Source: Schizophyllum amplum (Eukaryota; Basidiomycota; Agaricomycetes; Agaricales; Schizophyllaceae). Taken from it: a stretch of DNA of 64,000 nucleotides. Numbering within the stretch: the stretch's first letter is position 1; each line of letters starts with the position of its first letter. The DNA lies in contig VDMD01000002.1 in the NCBI GenBank assembly GCA_007026445.1, positions 186,001 through 250,000 on the forward strand, read 5' to 3'. A program made the translations under genes and the position numbers. Under the pieces are notes generated by a model that made no database searches, had not been told where the DNA came from, and was given only the letters and a program-made list of their open reading frames with translations. Of this stretch, positions 1 to 11,889 are shown in pieces.

Positions 1-684
1 AGACATCTGCGATGCCGTAGACCTAGGGTCTGATTTTTTCTACAGACTACGCCATCCAGAACAACCTCACGCCTTTCATCTCGATGCAAAACCACTACAG
101 CCTTCTGTATCGCGAGGAAGAGCGGGAGATGATGCCCACGCTTCAGGTATGTGGCAATTAGAATATTATGCCTATATACTGGGACGCTTACTAGCCGTTT
201 GCAGAGCTTTGGTGTCGGCGCGATCCCGTGGGCGCCGCTTGCGCGCGGACGCTTGACGCGCCCGCTCGGCCAGCAGACGAAGCGTGGCGAGATGGACCGC
301 ATGATCGGCTTGTACAGCAAGGTGAAGGAGAGCACGGAGGCGATCGTAAACCATGTCGAGGAGCTGGCGAAGAAGAAGGGGTGCAGTATGGCCCAGCTTT
401 CTTTGGCGTGGCTGATGGTGCAGCCCGGTACGCATATTCATTTGTTTCAATGACGACCGTTCGATGCTGAACAGAATTGTACAGGCGTCTCCGCCCCCAT
501 CGTTGGCACGACGTCGATCGAGAACCTGCACGACCTGATCGGTGAGTAGGTCATAGGTATTTTGGCGCCAATGCTGACTGAGGACTTCTATGCTGCAGGC
601 GCTCTTGACATCAAGTTGTCCGAGGATGACGTGAAGTTCTTGGAGGAGCCTTACGTTCCGCGTGACATTATCGGTCATGCATAA
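1..684 (+). CDS. Aldo/keto reductase, 3' part (5' end outside window)
   Basis: This is the C-terminal part of an NADPH-dependent aldo/keto reductase that would act on aldehydes or ketones. Bases 1-45 look like the tail of an intron. Visible exons are about 46-146, 205-427, 485-541 and 599-684, with clean GT-AG borders. The translation carries hallmarks of the TIM-barrel C-terminal half: a QNHYSLL stretch, then [15 protein letters not shown] (strand 7 and the loop around the NADP site), [17 protein letters not shown] (strand 8) and a SIENLHDLI helix. The protein ends DIIGHA. About 155 residues are visible. The aryl-alcohol dehydrogenase-like branch fits best, but the substrate cannot be told. 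The catalytic Asp-Tyr-Lys-His residues would lie upstream, outside the window. Confidence 0.88.
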
Positions 685-1098
685 GAAGTGCAGCTGCATA
701 GGCATTGGGTGCACGGAGTGTAACAATATATATAACATAACGGTTGAATGTCCAGTTTTTCTAAGCTGACATACATGGTATGGCACGCCGATGTGGACGA
801 GGGCGCACAGACTGCCACCCCCACCCTCTCAGCTGCTAGCTATATTCAGATACTCCACACAATCGGGAGCGTTTGACTGTGTGTTAGGCACGATAGTTGA
901 CAAGTCAAGGCTTGTTGATGCAAGACGAACGGGCCCGCACGTGAAGTTGTAACTTTGAGTGCAGCCCAGTCCGAACTTGTAAAGTCTCCAAGCTTGACGC
1001 AGGGTCAGAACAGTAAGTTTAAATGCCTCGCCGTATGACGAGTGACTGGTCAACGAGTAATCTACTCTAAATGCTGAATATTGAATACTGACAGAATC
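685..1098. other. Intergenic, convergent 3' ends
   Basis: This stretch separates the aldo/keto reductase from the convergently oriented catalase gene and should hold both 3' UTRs. No credible coding region, RNA gene or repeat was seen. Confidence 0.5.
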
Positions 1099-3921
1099 TC
1101 AATAATCCATTGTGCTGTTCTGCGTGTTCACAGTCGTCGCCTCCCATGTGGGCAAGTCGTCCGAGAAGTCTAACGGCACGACGCTTACACCAATGGCGTC
1201 CGCAATCGCCTGCCCAAAGTCAGGGTCGACATGTGCGAAGAGCGACGCCTGGCGCTGGCGGATATACTCGCTCTTCGCACCGCCGAGGTGGCCGACAATG
1301 TTGCTGCATCCATATCAGACAAGGAAACAGAGAGAAGACGCAGGTAATTCGCACCTGATGAGGTTCTCCCTGTCCGTCTCCGAGAGACCATACAGGAAGC
1401 GACGAGGCCAGTCGAAGTCGATCTCAGTAACACGTGAGAGGGCGGATACAGCGCCACCCTATGAGAAGCTCGTCAGTCAACGACGAATAGGACGGTAGAG
1501 CACGCCATACCGTCCACTGCTGATGGGTGTCATCAATGTACGGACGCTTCGCCAGTTTGATCGGGCTCTGCGTGGACATATAATTGGGACGGTTGCCTAA
1601 AAAGATACGTGAGAATTGCGTGCGACGACTGCAAGGCCGCAGATACCTTGGTTCCCATGCACGTTCATGAAACCGTCACGCTCAAAGTTGGCTATGAACA
1701 TATGTCAGATCGCGTGTCTCAATGCAGGTGAGCAGTTTCTCGCGAGCCGTCGCACGCACCGACGCGAGCAAACGGGCAGTTCACAGGTATTTGCTGCGAA
1801 GGGAAGTTAGATGAATGACCCAGCGTCACACGTCCGCGGAAGAACTGACCATGTAGTTCACGCCAAGACGGTAGCGGTGAGTATCTGTTAAACATTTTAG
1901 CAGGTCCGATGCACAAAAAATCAAAGATGACGTACCCGCATACGAGAATAGGCGCGCTTGCAGGACCGGGTCTGCCGACGGCCCCCATCCCTCCACCATT
2001 CTTGAGGGAGAGAAGGCAGCTTGCTCAATCTCGGCGAAATAGCTGTTGAGTATCTGTTCAGTGGCCCGCACGATAGAGGCGGCAATAAAGCCTCACTTCG
2101 TTGGGTTCTGCGTGAGGTAAAACTTCCCGATCTCGGTCCTCGGAACGTCGTCGAAGCCCCAATCCCTAGAGGAGTAAAGTCAACCTTCGTCTTGGCCCGA
2201 GTATGCCAGCATAGCGTACTTCGTCAGGTCAAGGACGTTGTACCTGCAAAAATGACATTCAACACAGTTGGAGGCCTCAAAAACATAAACGACGTACTTG
2301 AAGGTCTCGGCGTCCTCCGGCGAAAGCACCTGTGCATACATCGTCCAGCCTGGATAGGTGCCGTTCTCGATCGCGTCGTGAAGATCTTGCGTAGCAAAGT
2401 CCGGGTTCTCTCCCTGGATTACCGTAGCCTCCGCGTTTGTGAAGTTTCTGTTCTGCAGGAACATGAGTTGACGCACGATCCTGGAAATCGTACGGGGCAC
2501 TTACGCCCTGCATGCTCTCTGCATAAAGCTTCACATACACCCAGCTGCCGTCTTCCTTGATCCACCTACGAGAAGCGCATCAACTCCGCGCACCTAGCGG
2601 AGTGGTCCATGGTCGCTACTCACCGGTACGTGTGGCCCGTCCAACCACCCATATAGCGAAAGCCGTATGGCGTACCTACAGAACATCAGCTCGGTGCCGA
2701 AGGGCGCCAGAACAAAAGACCGGGACGGACCCAAGTCGGAGAAGAGGCGCATAACCTGTCGGGGTATGTTAGGATCAGAGTACGGGCATCGTGAAGATTG
2801 ACTCACTTGGTACAGTGACTCCGGGTTGGAGCTGAGGTAGTCCCAAAACATGCTGAGTGAGGTGTTCAGTCAGCCAGGGTCGTGACTTGTCCATCGATGA
2901 AAGCCCGCACTCCTTGTCCTTGAGATGTGTTTGTGGGTGGCGCTTTTGAGTCTGAAGAAAGGAGAGACGTGAACAAAGTACTAAACCAGACAGTGGTACA
3001 ACTTACATGAATGAAGTGGGGAAACTTGGCAGCATCACGGATGAAGAAGACGGGCGTGTCTGTAGAAGGTTATTAGCTGGAGCGGCCATACCCAGGTGCA
3101 CTCCATACTGTTCATAACGAGGTCCCATATGCCCTTGCGAGTGCGGAACCTGCGGAGAAAGCATGTTCAGATGAGGAGCTGGTGGGCACGTAAGTGGAGC
3201 GCACACACTTCATAGAGAAGCCTCGCGGGTCGCGTGCCTCGTCAGAAGAGCCTTGCTCGCCGCCCACAGTGCTGAAGCGCATCGTGATGGGCGTCCGCAG
3301 GCCATCCTTGGATAAACGTGAGTGAAACGGGCGTCAATACGCTCAGAGATGGCTCTGCACACCTCACTGAACACATCCCTGAAAGACAAAAGTATGTCAG
3401 GGGCGCGCTTAGCTCAGGCCGAATTGTCAACGCACATCATAGTGTAGTTCCGCGCGAACTCAGCGTTCGTAACTTCAAAGTAGCCGTGCGCACCCGCTGG
3501 GGACGGCGTATGTTACTAAGGACAATCAATGTTCGGCATTTCGGGCACACACACCGCCTTTCGCATGCACGACGCGTTCGGGAATGCGCTCCCGGTCGAA
3601 CGCCCCGAACAGCTCGGTCAGATGAACGTCCTGTAGTAGCAGCGGTCCTGCACAAGCGCCGTGAGCCAAGGCCACGAGTCGACATAGTCGAAACGCACCA
3701 TCGTCGCCGATGCGTTGGTACTCATACGGGTGGTAGAATGGTGTCCCACCATCCGTGGTGAACTCGAGGTCGGGCGCGTCCATTGCCGCAGTGTCGCGCT
3801 GCAAGTCCGCACCCTGGTTGATATCGAAGGAGAAGTCATCCCGGCGCAAGCCAGGCGCGTTTTGTCCTGGGAACCACGCCAAAGCGCTCCCGGAAAGGGC
3901 CAGCGACAAGAGAAACCTCAT
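1099..3921 (-). CDS. Secreted heme catalase (multi-exon)
   Basis: The protein disproportionates hydrogen peroxide to water and oxygen. The start at 3921 opens [15 protein letters not shown], a typical signal peptide, so an extracellular or cell-wall catalase is likely. Motifs in order on the minus strand are [15 protein letters not shown] (catalytic His), [84 protein letters not shown], then RLFSY spliced to [11 protein letters not shown], which holds the proximal heme-ligand Tyr region. A C-terminal exon ending NSTMDY follows. The gene is split by many short GT-AG introns, so no single open frame covers it. The core matches the small-subunit catalase type; no large-subunit flavodoxin-like extension is visible. 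Exon borders in the 1.4-2.9 kb part are approximate. Confidence 0.9.
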
Positions 3922-3984
3922 CTTCGCGCGATTGAACAAAGGAAGGAGGCGACGGGGTAAGCTGCTTCGCGAAACGGCGCGTAG

Positions 3985-3992
3985 TTTATATA
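3985..3992 (-). promoter_or_regulatory. TATA box of the catalase gene
   Basis: On the minus strand this reads TATATAAA, about 65-70 nt upstream of the catalase start codon at 3921. Such spacing is common for strongly expressed fungal genes encoding secreted proteins. Confidence 0.55.
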
Positions 3993-4913
3993 TGCGCACC
4001 CGCAATGCTGACTTGCCAAGATGATTTGCTGAAATAGCGGTCGGGCGAAGTTCACAAACGCAGGCATGTGTCCGTCTAGTGCCCGTGCTTCTTGGAGATG
4101 CGTGAGCGCAGCCAATTAGCGCGCGAGGGAATCACATCGGGGCGTGAAAGGCGCCTGCGGACCGTCGTGTAAGTCTCAAAGAGGAACCATGTGATGTGAG
4201 AAAGCGCTCACGTGACGCGATTATGGGCCGCCGCAGGGCCGCAGCCAAGGGAAGGACGATGGCGCTGATGCAACCTACAGGCAGCGTGAGATGCCGGCGG
4301 CTGCAGATCCGTATAGCCACTGGTTTGACCAGGTAGCGCACAATTTGAGTGAAGTTATAGGGCTGAGGGGGAGAGGCGCTCACATCTGGTCGTCCAACTT
4401 TGCATAATCATCGATGAAGGGAGTATTAGGCGCCGGCGTCAGTCGGTCGTCAATACGAACCGTGAGAGCTGATGGGGCGTGAGCAACTTTCGCGGGTCAG
4501 CGTCGGATACATCCCGTCACAACTTGCCTACCCGCGAGCTTCATCACGGCCATCGACGGGGGGTTACGCTGAGTTAGAACCCTTCGTCGCGTATGCTGCA
4601 AGGACCGCCGACGACTTGAAGCGCGCCTTTCTCACGACGGACATAGAATCGCGAGGGCTTGGCGCCATTCGGTGATTTACCCCACCTATATCTCGTCGTG
4701 AGGGATATAGACTTCCCGGGCTGAGGAGGTCGTTTGCGATCGCGTTTAGCAGCGCGTACGCGGAGATTTCAAGAGATTGAATACACTGTTATTTGTACAT
4801 GACGATGGTACAATGATAGCGTGCTCGACGAGAGCGATACAACACCTGTGTGTTAGAAGTGAGTAAGCCCGATGGGTCGAGGATAGCACCCAGACACGCA
4901 CCTGGTGCTACAA
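3993..4913. other. Intergenic region without a clear gene
   Basis: Only short, uncorrelated open frames occur here. A CACGTG core lies near 4209-4217. The region should contain the catalase promoter and, at its far end, the TMA22 3' UTR. No RNA gene was recognised. Confidence 0.45.
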
Positions 4914-5728
4914 CTAATCCCCTCCCTTCTTTTTCTTGTCCTCCACAATCTCGACATTGTCCGGTGGGATGCCCTTCAGCAAGCCAACCTCATCCTCAAT
5001 CATCTCAAGGATCTCGTCGCTGACGTCGCCCTGCACGACGATCTCATCCAGACCTTGCGGATTCTTGGTGACCGAGGCGCCCGTCGCAAACTTGGACGCA
5101 AGTTGTTTGGCGACCTTCTTGAGGTCGATGCCGAAGGCCTCCAAGCCGTAGATAGATGTGATGTGCTTGCGCTTGTTCCGCTCGATGCGCTTGATGATCA
5201 CCTGAGGCCGCGCATATAGTCAACGCGCCTCGACGAAGAGTCAACGCGACGCACCTGGGACGACATCTTCTTCTTCATCTCGGCGTCCGCCTTCGCCTCA
5301 GCCTTCGCCTCCTTCTTCGCCGTGTCCTTCTCCAACTTCACCTGCTGCTCCAAACTCAGCGTGCCGATCTTGCTCTGCAGCGCCTCTACGCATTTGCTTC
5401 AGCCAAACACTCCACGCGCAACGAGCTCAGCACGCACCCTCAGAGTAGTACTTGTCGAACTGTGCTGAATGTTTCTCCTTCAACCATTCCTTACACCGCG
5501 TGAGGCTGGAGCCGAACTCGCAGTACTCGACCGGGAAGGAGCAAACTGGTGCAGCGAAGCGTTGGCGTCGCGGACTTCAACGCGTCAAGGAGACGAAAAA
5601 CCTGCGCAGTACAGCACCTCGACGGGTGGTCGGGGCTCGGGGGCGGGTGCATCGTCGGCAGCAGCGGCGACGGGCTCTTCTGCAGGGGCGGCGGCGGCGG
5701 CGGCGTTGTTCTTTCCCTTCCTCGCCAT
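4914..5728 (-). CDS. TMA22: Translation machinery-associated protein 22 (DENR, SUI1 domain)
   Basis: TMA22/DENR works with TMA20/MCT-1 in recycling 40S ribosomal subunits and in re-initiation. The start at 5728 gives MARKGKNNAAAAAA and an Ala/Pro-rich leader, then PPVEVLYC. After an intron comes PVEYCEFGSSLTRCKEWL, the Cys-containing N-terminal domain of DENR. A Lys-rich linker leads to the SUI1 domain: VIIKRIERNKRKHITSIYGLE, FGIDLKKVAKQLASKFATGAS, EIVVQGDVSDEILEMIE. The tail is KKKKGGD. Introns fall after the leader, within the middle part and just before the SUI1 domain (about 5203-5255). Length is near 200 residues, as usual for the family. Confidence 0.93.
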
Positions 5729-5937
5729 GTTGATCGTTGCTGATAAGATATTGAATTTTACGTAACCGCGGCTATTGTTCTGATTACGGCGTTGTTACGG
5801 CCCAACCTCAGGCCTCAGGCGTGACGATCAATTATAATGTGCAGTACAATACAAGGGAAGGTGGAATACGCGATGCTAAATCAACATAAGAGTGCTGTAA
5901 GGTATAGAAGGAATCAATAAGGTAGAGAACCATCCCA

Positions 5938-7389
5938 TTAGCCTCGAACCTGAGCTCTCGCGCGCTCCGCCTTGAACGCCTCCTCCTCAGCATCTCTAGG
6001 CGTCTTCGGTCCAGCAGTGTATCCACTCGCCCGCATCAGCGACGCCCGCGACTGGCGCTGTCGCTCATCCATCGAGAACGCCGGAGACGAGGCCCGCGAA
6101 TCCGACCCACTCGGGTCACCCGCCGCGACAGGATGGGTGCGCGGTCGGTTGGTGGGCGCTCTCTCTGTCGTCGACGAGAAAGCACCGGCCATCGGAGCTG
6201 AAGCATGAGCCGGCACTTGGGCACGATAGACGCCTGTATGATGTGGTCAGCTTTGTCCCGGAAGCGAGGAAGATACGACGTACTGGCGTCGGTCGACATC
6301 GATGGGATCCCAGTAAAGCCCACTTGCTTCGAATTAGGCGTAAGGTCGGGGTAACGACTGTCTTGGCTGGAGCGCAAGACGGGATGCGGAGTAGGCGCCG
6401 ACGAAGGTGCACGACTGCGACGTGGTGTGTCGCGAGGTTGTGGAGGACGGCTCGCGGACCGAGAAGCATGCCCAGGAGAGGACGAAGGACCAGAAGAAGC
6501 TAATGTTATTCGTCAATAAAGAACATCCCTGCGTCATATAACCGCAAAACCCACCAGAGGAGCGACTAGATGCATTCGACGCGAGAGAAGGGGACGCTCT
6601 GCTCGGCCTTTCCGCTACCACATCCTGGGGTCGCGAACCGCTGCCTGCACTGGAAGCAACCAAAGGCACACAAGTGGCCCGCACTGGTGTCGCCGATGGC
6701 GTAGGCTGCTGCTGAGGATGCGGCGGCGGCGTCCGCGGCGCCCCCGACCCAGTACGGGATACGCCCGGCCCCATGTGTGGCACAGGCGCGCGCGTCGCAG
6801 GTCCAGGCGGGTGCGCGCACCGCCGGTATCCCAACCGCGGCCCCAGCACGCCATGCAGGTCCTCGAACTCGTCCAGGATGAGGTCCTCCGTCTCCTGCAG
6901 CCGCACGTCCAGCTCGACGGCGAGGCGCGCCTCCTGCGCGTTCTGGGCGCGCAGGGTGGCGGCGCGGGCGTGCATCCTGGCGAGCTCGGCTTCTTCCTCG
7001 TCGCGGTCGTGCGCGCGGCGCATGCGCGTGAGCTCGCTCTCCATGCGGGCTTGTCCAGCGTCCAGGCGACTGACTGCTGTGCCGAGCGTCTCGGTATGTA
7101 TCCTCTGTGCGGAGATGGACCGGTGGACGTCTTGGGTGGTGATGTTGATCTCCTCGCAGCGACCTGATACGCGGATGAGGGACGCCTCCAAGGCCGCTAC
7201 GCGTTCGGTGAGCGCCTTCAGCTGCGCTTCCATATGCGCTTGGGTATCCGAAATGCGGTTGACACCATCAGCACATTGGTGGATAAAATCCTCGCGTCGT
7301 AGTACGCTGGCGACGAGTGTGGACTTGGACGACTTCTGGAGGATATGGGAGTCGGCATGGAGCCGGTCGTATACACGTTCGTGCGACAT
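5938..7389 (-). CDS. Coiled-coil protein 1 with Pro/Ser-rich C-terminus
   Basis: The function is not recognised. The start at 7389 (MSHERVYDRLHADSH) opens a protein of roughly 420 residues. Residues ~35-190 form a long charged helical region with heptad-like spacing, including SRLDAGQARMESELTRMRRA and a DEFEDLHGVLG motif. A Pro/Ser/Thr-rich tail follows, split by about two introns (one near 6508-6563, one near 6233-6283), ending EAFKAERARAQVRG. The SRL(D/E)A and DLHG motifs recur at corresponding places in the coiled-coil gene at 13882, and more weakly in the one at 45477, so these are diverged paralogs. It lies upstream of the F-box genes in the same orientation. A scaffold or adaptor role would be speculation. 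Confidence 0.6.
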
Positions 7390-8123
7390 GTCGATTGCAA
7401 GCCTTTCGTAGTGGGGGAACCGTGTTCAGTCTGCTCTGAATGTCAGCAACGCGCCACACTGCAAGTATCCCATACGCACCTAGGGAAGAATCGCTGCAGT
7501 ATGCGCTTTCGTCACGCTGCGCTAGAGCCTGTCTTCGTATACAAGTAGAAGGGGGCGCTCGTCTGTCGGGTGACGGACTGTGGGCGCGCATAGCTTCTTT
7601 ATACCACCCACCGGTCAATCACAAACAGCATCGGTGAAGACGGTGATGTTCGCGATGAATGACAGGGTCATGGAACCAAATGAGTTTCGGACAAAGCTGA
7701 TCGTCGTCGCGGAGAGCCAGTGCCTTTGTTTGTGACCGGCATAAAGAACATATAGAACGCAGGGTCTGGCGCGAGGCACGTTGCTCGGGATATGAGATCG
7801 AGGAATGCGCAGTCAGAGATGTGACTCGCAGCGCTGCGCGTGAGTCCTTGCATGAAGGATGAGAACAGGAAAAGCAATGCACATCGCGACTCGCGACCGT
7901 GTTCGGCTCATTCGGTCCGTGTCAGTGCCACTCGCGAGCCTCGCCGAGTCGCGACTCGCGGTTGACTCGCGGCTTATTCGCGGACTCTACTTACCAAAGG
8001 CCAAGGCCAAGTCTTTTACCGGCCTACCTCGCGGTAGAAACGTGCCATTTCAGCTGAGATACGCAGGGTAAATACGAGACTATATCCAGACAGCCCATTG
8101 TACTATGCATGAGGCTTCCTATA
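7390..8123. other. Intergenic region with a CTCGCG-rich block
   Basis: This stretch lies upstream of coiled-coil gene 1 and downstream of the first F-box gene. No credible coding region was found. Bases 7885-7990 hold a dense set of CTCGCG-type motifs, described separately. Confidence 0.45.
7885..7990. repeat. Cluster of CTCGCG motifs
   Basis: ACTCGCG or close variants occur about five times in some 100 bases, partly as palindromes (GTCGCGAC, CTCGCGAG). The spacing is irregular, so this is not a simple tandem repeat. It lies about 500-600 bases upstream of the coiled-coil gene start and could be a set of binding sites. That reading is inference. Confidence 0.4.
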
Positions 8124-9817
8124 TCAATCCGAGTCGCTCCCGTATTCCTCGTCGTCCAGTTCCTTTCGTTGCCTGCGCGAGTCTTTTATGCCCTCGTATA
8201 ACGCACCTCCTGTCCTACGCTCAACGTGTTCTCGCATGACCGTGAAAGCGGGCAACAGATACAGCACCTTCTGCCACTTCCGCCTCCTCACATCTCCCTG
8301 ACTGAGGTCCACGCCTGTCTCTGATTTCGACGTTATGGCGTTGACGTCAGAAAACAGGGTCGAGAGGTACGCCGCCACGACGCGCGTGCTCGTGATAGTC
8401 GACCAGTCCACGGCCAGGGAGGTTAGAGCAGACTGAGGAGTGAAAGGTGGTGGCGGCGCGTCTTTCAGCGACACGCCCGACGCGCTCACGTCGATACGTA
8501 GCAACTTGAGGTGCGGGCACCTAGAGGCCAGGTGCGATAGAGCAGACAGCGGCAGGGTGGGCGTAAATCGGTATCGGATAGAAAAGCTCAGTGCGCGTAG
8601 TTCTGGCCAGGCCGCTGCCATCCGCTGTATGGTGCGCGCGTTGATGAGGAACTCCTTGCCGCATGAAATGCTGAGCTCCTCGAGCTGAGAAAATTTGCAG
8701 AGCGACTCGAGACACGTCCCCGGTGTCGCTTCGTGCCTCCCCGAGGTTGCCGTCCTTGTGCGCGTTTCCTTCAGCGTGAGGCGGCGCAGCATATGAGGTT
8801 GCTTGTGCGCGCTGCGCAGCGCGGGGAGCAGCTTCTCCCAGATTGGTGGATCCGGCGAGAGGGAGGTGATGGTGAGCGTGTGGAGACAGGTGAAGTTCGA
8901 CTGCCGCAGCATCGAAATGCACGTCCCGAACGATATAGGCACCTGCTCGATGCACAGGTAGCCCAGCGACGAGAACGCGCCCTTCGATATGCTCACGGCG
9001 TTGAAGTCGGTTTTGCCAACGAGAGTTAGGTGCAGCTTCTTCAACGTCGTCGATGCTGCCATGCGGCCCAGCGCGCGCCAGCTGAGGTACGTGGTACGCA
9101 GCGTCTCCAAGTTCCATGCGCATATCGTGTCCGAGATCGCCACGACCTGTTTGTTATCTACCGTGACCGACTGTATATCCAGGTTGAGATCCGTGATTGC
9201 GGGGCACTGCTGCTGCACCTGCTGCAGTACGGTCACGTCGCCCATCGTCGGCTCGTCGACCTTGATGTGGAGTCGCACAAGGGAAGGCGAGATAAAGTAG
9301 CGCGCGGAGAGCGGGCTGATACCGTCCATATCCCAATTCAGGGTCGTCAAGTTCGGAAATATGGGCGTGGAATCGTGGCCGAAGGCTAAGCAGAGCGCGA
9401 TGTAAGCTTCCGCAGACATAGCGATTGACGTGGCCGTCGCCCCTTGCCCGATGCCTATATCTCGCACGAAGGACGCATAAAAGCGGAAGCGCGTAAGATC
9501 TCCGATTTGAATGGGTCTCGTAGGCGTCTGAGGGTCTTGGTCAGAAATTTATCTCAATAGGACGACGGAAACCATATCCTTACCAATTCCTCCGCTTCAT
9601 TCCAAAGTCTCTCAGGCATGGTCCATCCGAGCATAGTAGGCAAATTCGGAGGTGCTCTCCACAGGCTTCGGAGAGCAGCTAGAGAGATAAACTTGCACGT
9701 CCTGGCCAGCCGAACCACATCTCCACGATTTACCGGGTGGCCGAACCTGTCAACGTCGGCTAGGGCCGCGTCGCAGATCATCGTGACGATTTCCGGTATA
9801 GCAAAACATGCGTTCAT
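8124..9817 (-). CDS. F-box/LRR-like protein, type 1, copy A
   Basis: This is probably a substrate receptor of an SCF-type ubiquitin ligase, inferred from a degenerate N-terminal F-box and leucine-rich C-terminus. Exon 1 starts at 9817 (MNACFAIPEIVTMICD) with LARTCKFISLAALRSLW and GWTMPERLW, the pattern shared by the paralogs. One intron (about 9551-9597) leads to exon 2 with TPTRPIQIGDLTRFRFYASF. Exon 2 continues with PNLTTLNWDMDG, ARYFISPSLVRLHI and repeated leucine-rich segments to the acidic end EEYGSDSD. Total length is about 520 residues. It is in tandem with copy B. The substrate is unknown. The single intron sits at the same place as in the copies starting at 11698, 15798, 17969 and 26529. 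Confidence 0.78.
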
Positions 9818-9953
9818 TTTGTTTGGGTTCTTCTGTTTGACGCCCAAGCAGCACAATGGGAGAAGGCACCCAGCAAGCCCAGTGGCGTGATGAAAGCGGA
9901 GGACAAGACACTGCAGTGGTCACAAACGCGTTACGACTGGATCACGCAGAAGC

Positions 9954-9985
9954 ACACACGTGCTTGGCACGTGCGTCACATTTCA
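9954..9985. promoter_or_regulatory. Paired CACGTG motifs
   Basis: Two CACGTG cores lie some 10 bases apart between F-box copies A and B. These are E-box palindromes bound by bHLH factors such as Cbf1 or SREBP types in fungi. Their function here is inferred only from sequence. Confidence 0.35.
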
Positions 9986-10079
9986 GAATCAATTTGAATG
10001 TTCTTCAGCTTGCTCTCCAAGGGGCTCACGCTCAGATTGCTAGGCGGAAACAGCGACACCGAGATACTACTTAACTAAA

Positions 10080-11698
10080 TTACCGGTTCAGATACTCCTT
10101 CCACGACTTCTTCTGCACCTGCTCGCCCAGGTCAAACATAAGGTGCTCCCACCGGTCGGAGTCCCGACCTTCGTCGGACCAGGACAATGTCTGCAGTCGA
10201 GGGAAATACGTGCCGATCACCGTAGCCACTATATCCGCTTGCGCGATGGGGGCCGAAGAGATGGCCAACTCCTTCAGCGGGTGCTCGAACCCAAACTCCG
10301 GCAGCTCATCCGTCAAGATCGGCTCCTCCTCCGCGCTGACGCGAATCGCGAGCCTCTCCAGGTGGCGGCAGCCCCACACGATGTGGTGCAGGTCGCGCAC
10401 GTGAAGGAGCGGGGCCTTGCGCGCGCTGCAACGCGAGTAGATGAAGAGGGTCTGCAGGTTGGGCCAGGCAGTGGCCATGCTCGCGAGCATCTCCTCTGAT
10501 ATGTCCACGTCGCTGGAGCTGCACAGCACGAGGTGGGTCAAGGAGGGGAAGTCGAGAAGAGGGGTCAGCTCCTGCTCATGGAGGGGTTTGGCAGTGGTGG
10601 CGTCCCACTGGCTAGGACCGCCTTCGAAGATATCGAGGCGTTCGAGCAGGTCGGGGCGAACGATGGCCTTACGCAGCGTTTGGAGGAAGCTGGCGAGTCT
10701 CTGAGGGGTGAGTTGATGCGGTCGGAGGGCGAGTGCGCGCAGTTCGAGGAAGGATGATGAGCGGAGAAGATGCTTGCATGCAGTCAACGACAGAGGAAAT
10801 TGTAATGACAACTCGTTGATGAATGAGAAGGATTGCTGGGGAAGCTCCCATAGCGGCACGCCAGCACCTTTTTTATGGAGTACGCCAATATCGATGGCCA
10901 GCTTGCGCAAAGACCGCTGCGTGGCGAGGAAGGGTATGTCCGACTGCTCGACGCAGGCAGCCGAGAATGCGACTAGAGGGAACTTGAAAGCGAGCTTGAC
11001 CAGCTCTTTCACTGCCTCGTGTTCGGCCTTCGCATCTTGTGTAGCCCCATAGCGCAGTCGCTGGATCCCCGGGCACGCTTCCTGGACGTCACGAAGGATC
11101 TCGATATCTGCAACGTCCAAGCTGTCCGTGGCGAAATGCAGGTTCTTGAGTGAGGGACTTAGGACGCAATTGACCAGGTTGAAGTCGACGTAGTCGGCGT
11201 TCCATGCCACAGCCCTCAAACGGGGAAAGAGCTTATCCTCACCTGCGGCTTCAAAGACAGCTTCATAGCCTTCGACTGAGAGCTCGATTGACCAGTTCAG
11301 ACCGATATGCATGGTGTGGATGAGTGGCGCGTAGAATCTCAGACGTTCAAGGTCCTTTTCCTTTATGGCCCTCGTGGGTCGCAGCTTCGTTCAAATCAGG
11401 CGCCGTGATCACTCCGCTGAATCTGTTCACGCACCTCATGACTGTAGTCCTCGAAGCCTTTAGGCATGCGCACTTTCTTCCAAAGGCCTTTCGGCATTGT
11501 GGACACCACAAGGATCGCGAGATGCGTAACGGTTCCCCAAAGCGCATGGTTGGCGGGCGTGTATATCGCGGAGCACGACCGAGCGAAACTGGCGACTGCC
11601 CGGATATCAGCAGGTGCGGCCGGCTTGAGGTCGTCGTCGTCGAGTGCGAGCTCGCATATGTTGCTGATGATCTCGGGTATTTTGAGGCAGGCGTGCAT
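10080..11698 (-). CDS. F-box/LRR-like protein, type 1, copy B
   Basis: Exon 1 starts at 11698 (MHACLKIPEIISNICELA), with FARSCSAIYTPANHALWGTV and STMPKGLW. The intron is longer than in the paralogs (about 110-120 bases). Exon 2 likely begins near RPTRAIKEKDLERLRFYAPL, and the acceptor choice is uncertain. The rest is a leucine-rich fold with repeated LxxLxL segments, ending EQVQKKSWKEYLNR. It is about 460-480 residues long. Exon 2 lacks the MGD(V/I)xIL motif in the exact form seen in the other copies (here VADIEILRDVQEACPG), so this is the most diverged member. The presumed role is SCF substrate recognition. Confidence 0.75.
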
Positions 11699-11889
11699 GG
11701 TTGATGATGGTGGTGGTGGTGAGCAACAGCATAACAATGGGCGAATTTGAACCGAAACAAGAGACGCGTGGACGGGCCGGGGCCGGGCCGAGGGTCGCGT
11801 GTCGCGTCTGCTGGCAGCAATTGTGATCTTGTCCTAAACGGCCATTGTCTATTGTTCTCTTTACAGCTCGCTCGCAAAGGTCAGGGCTC

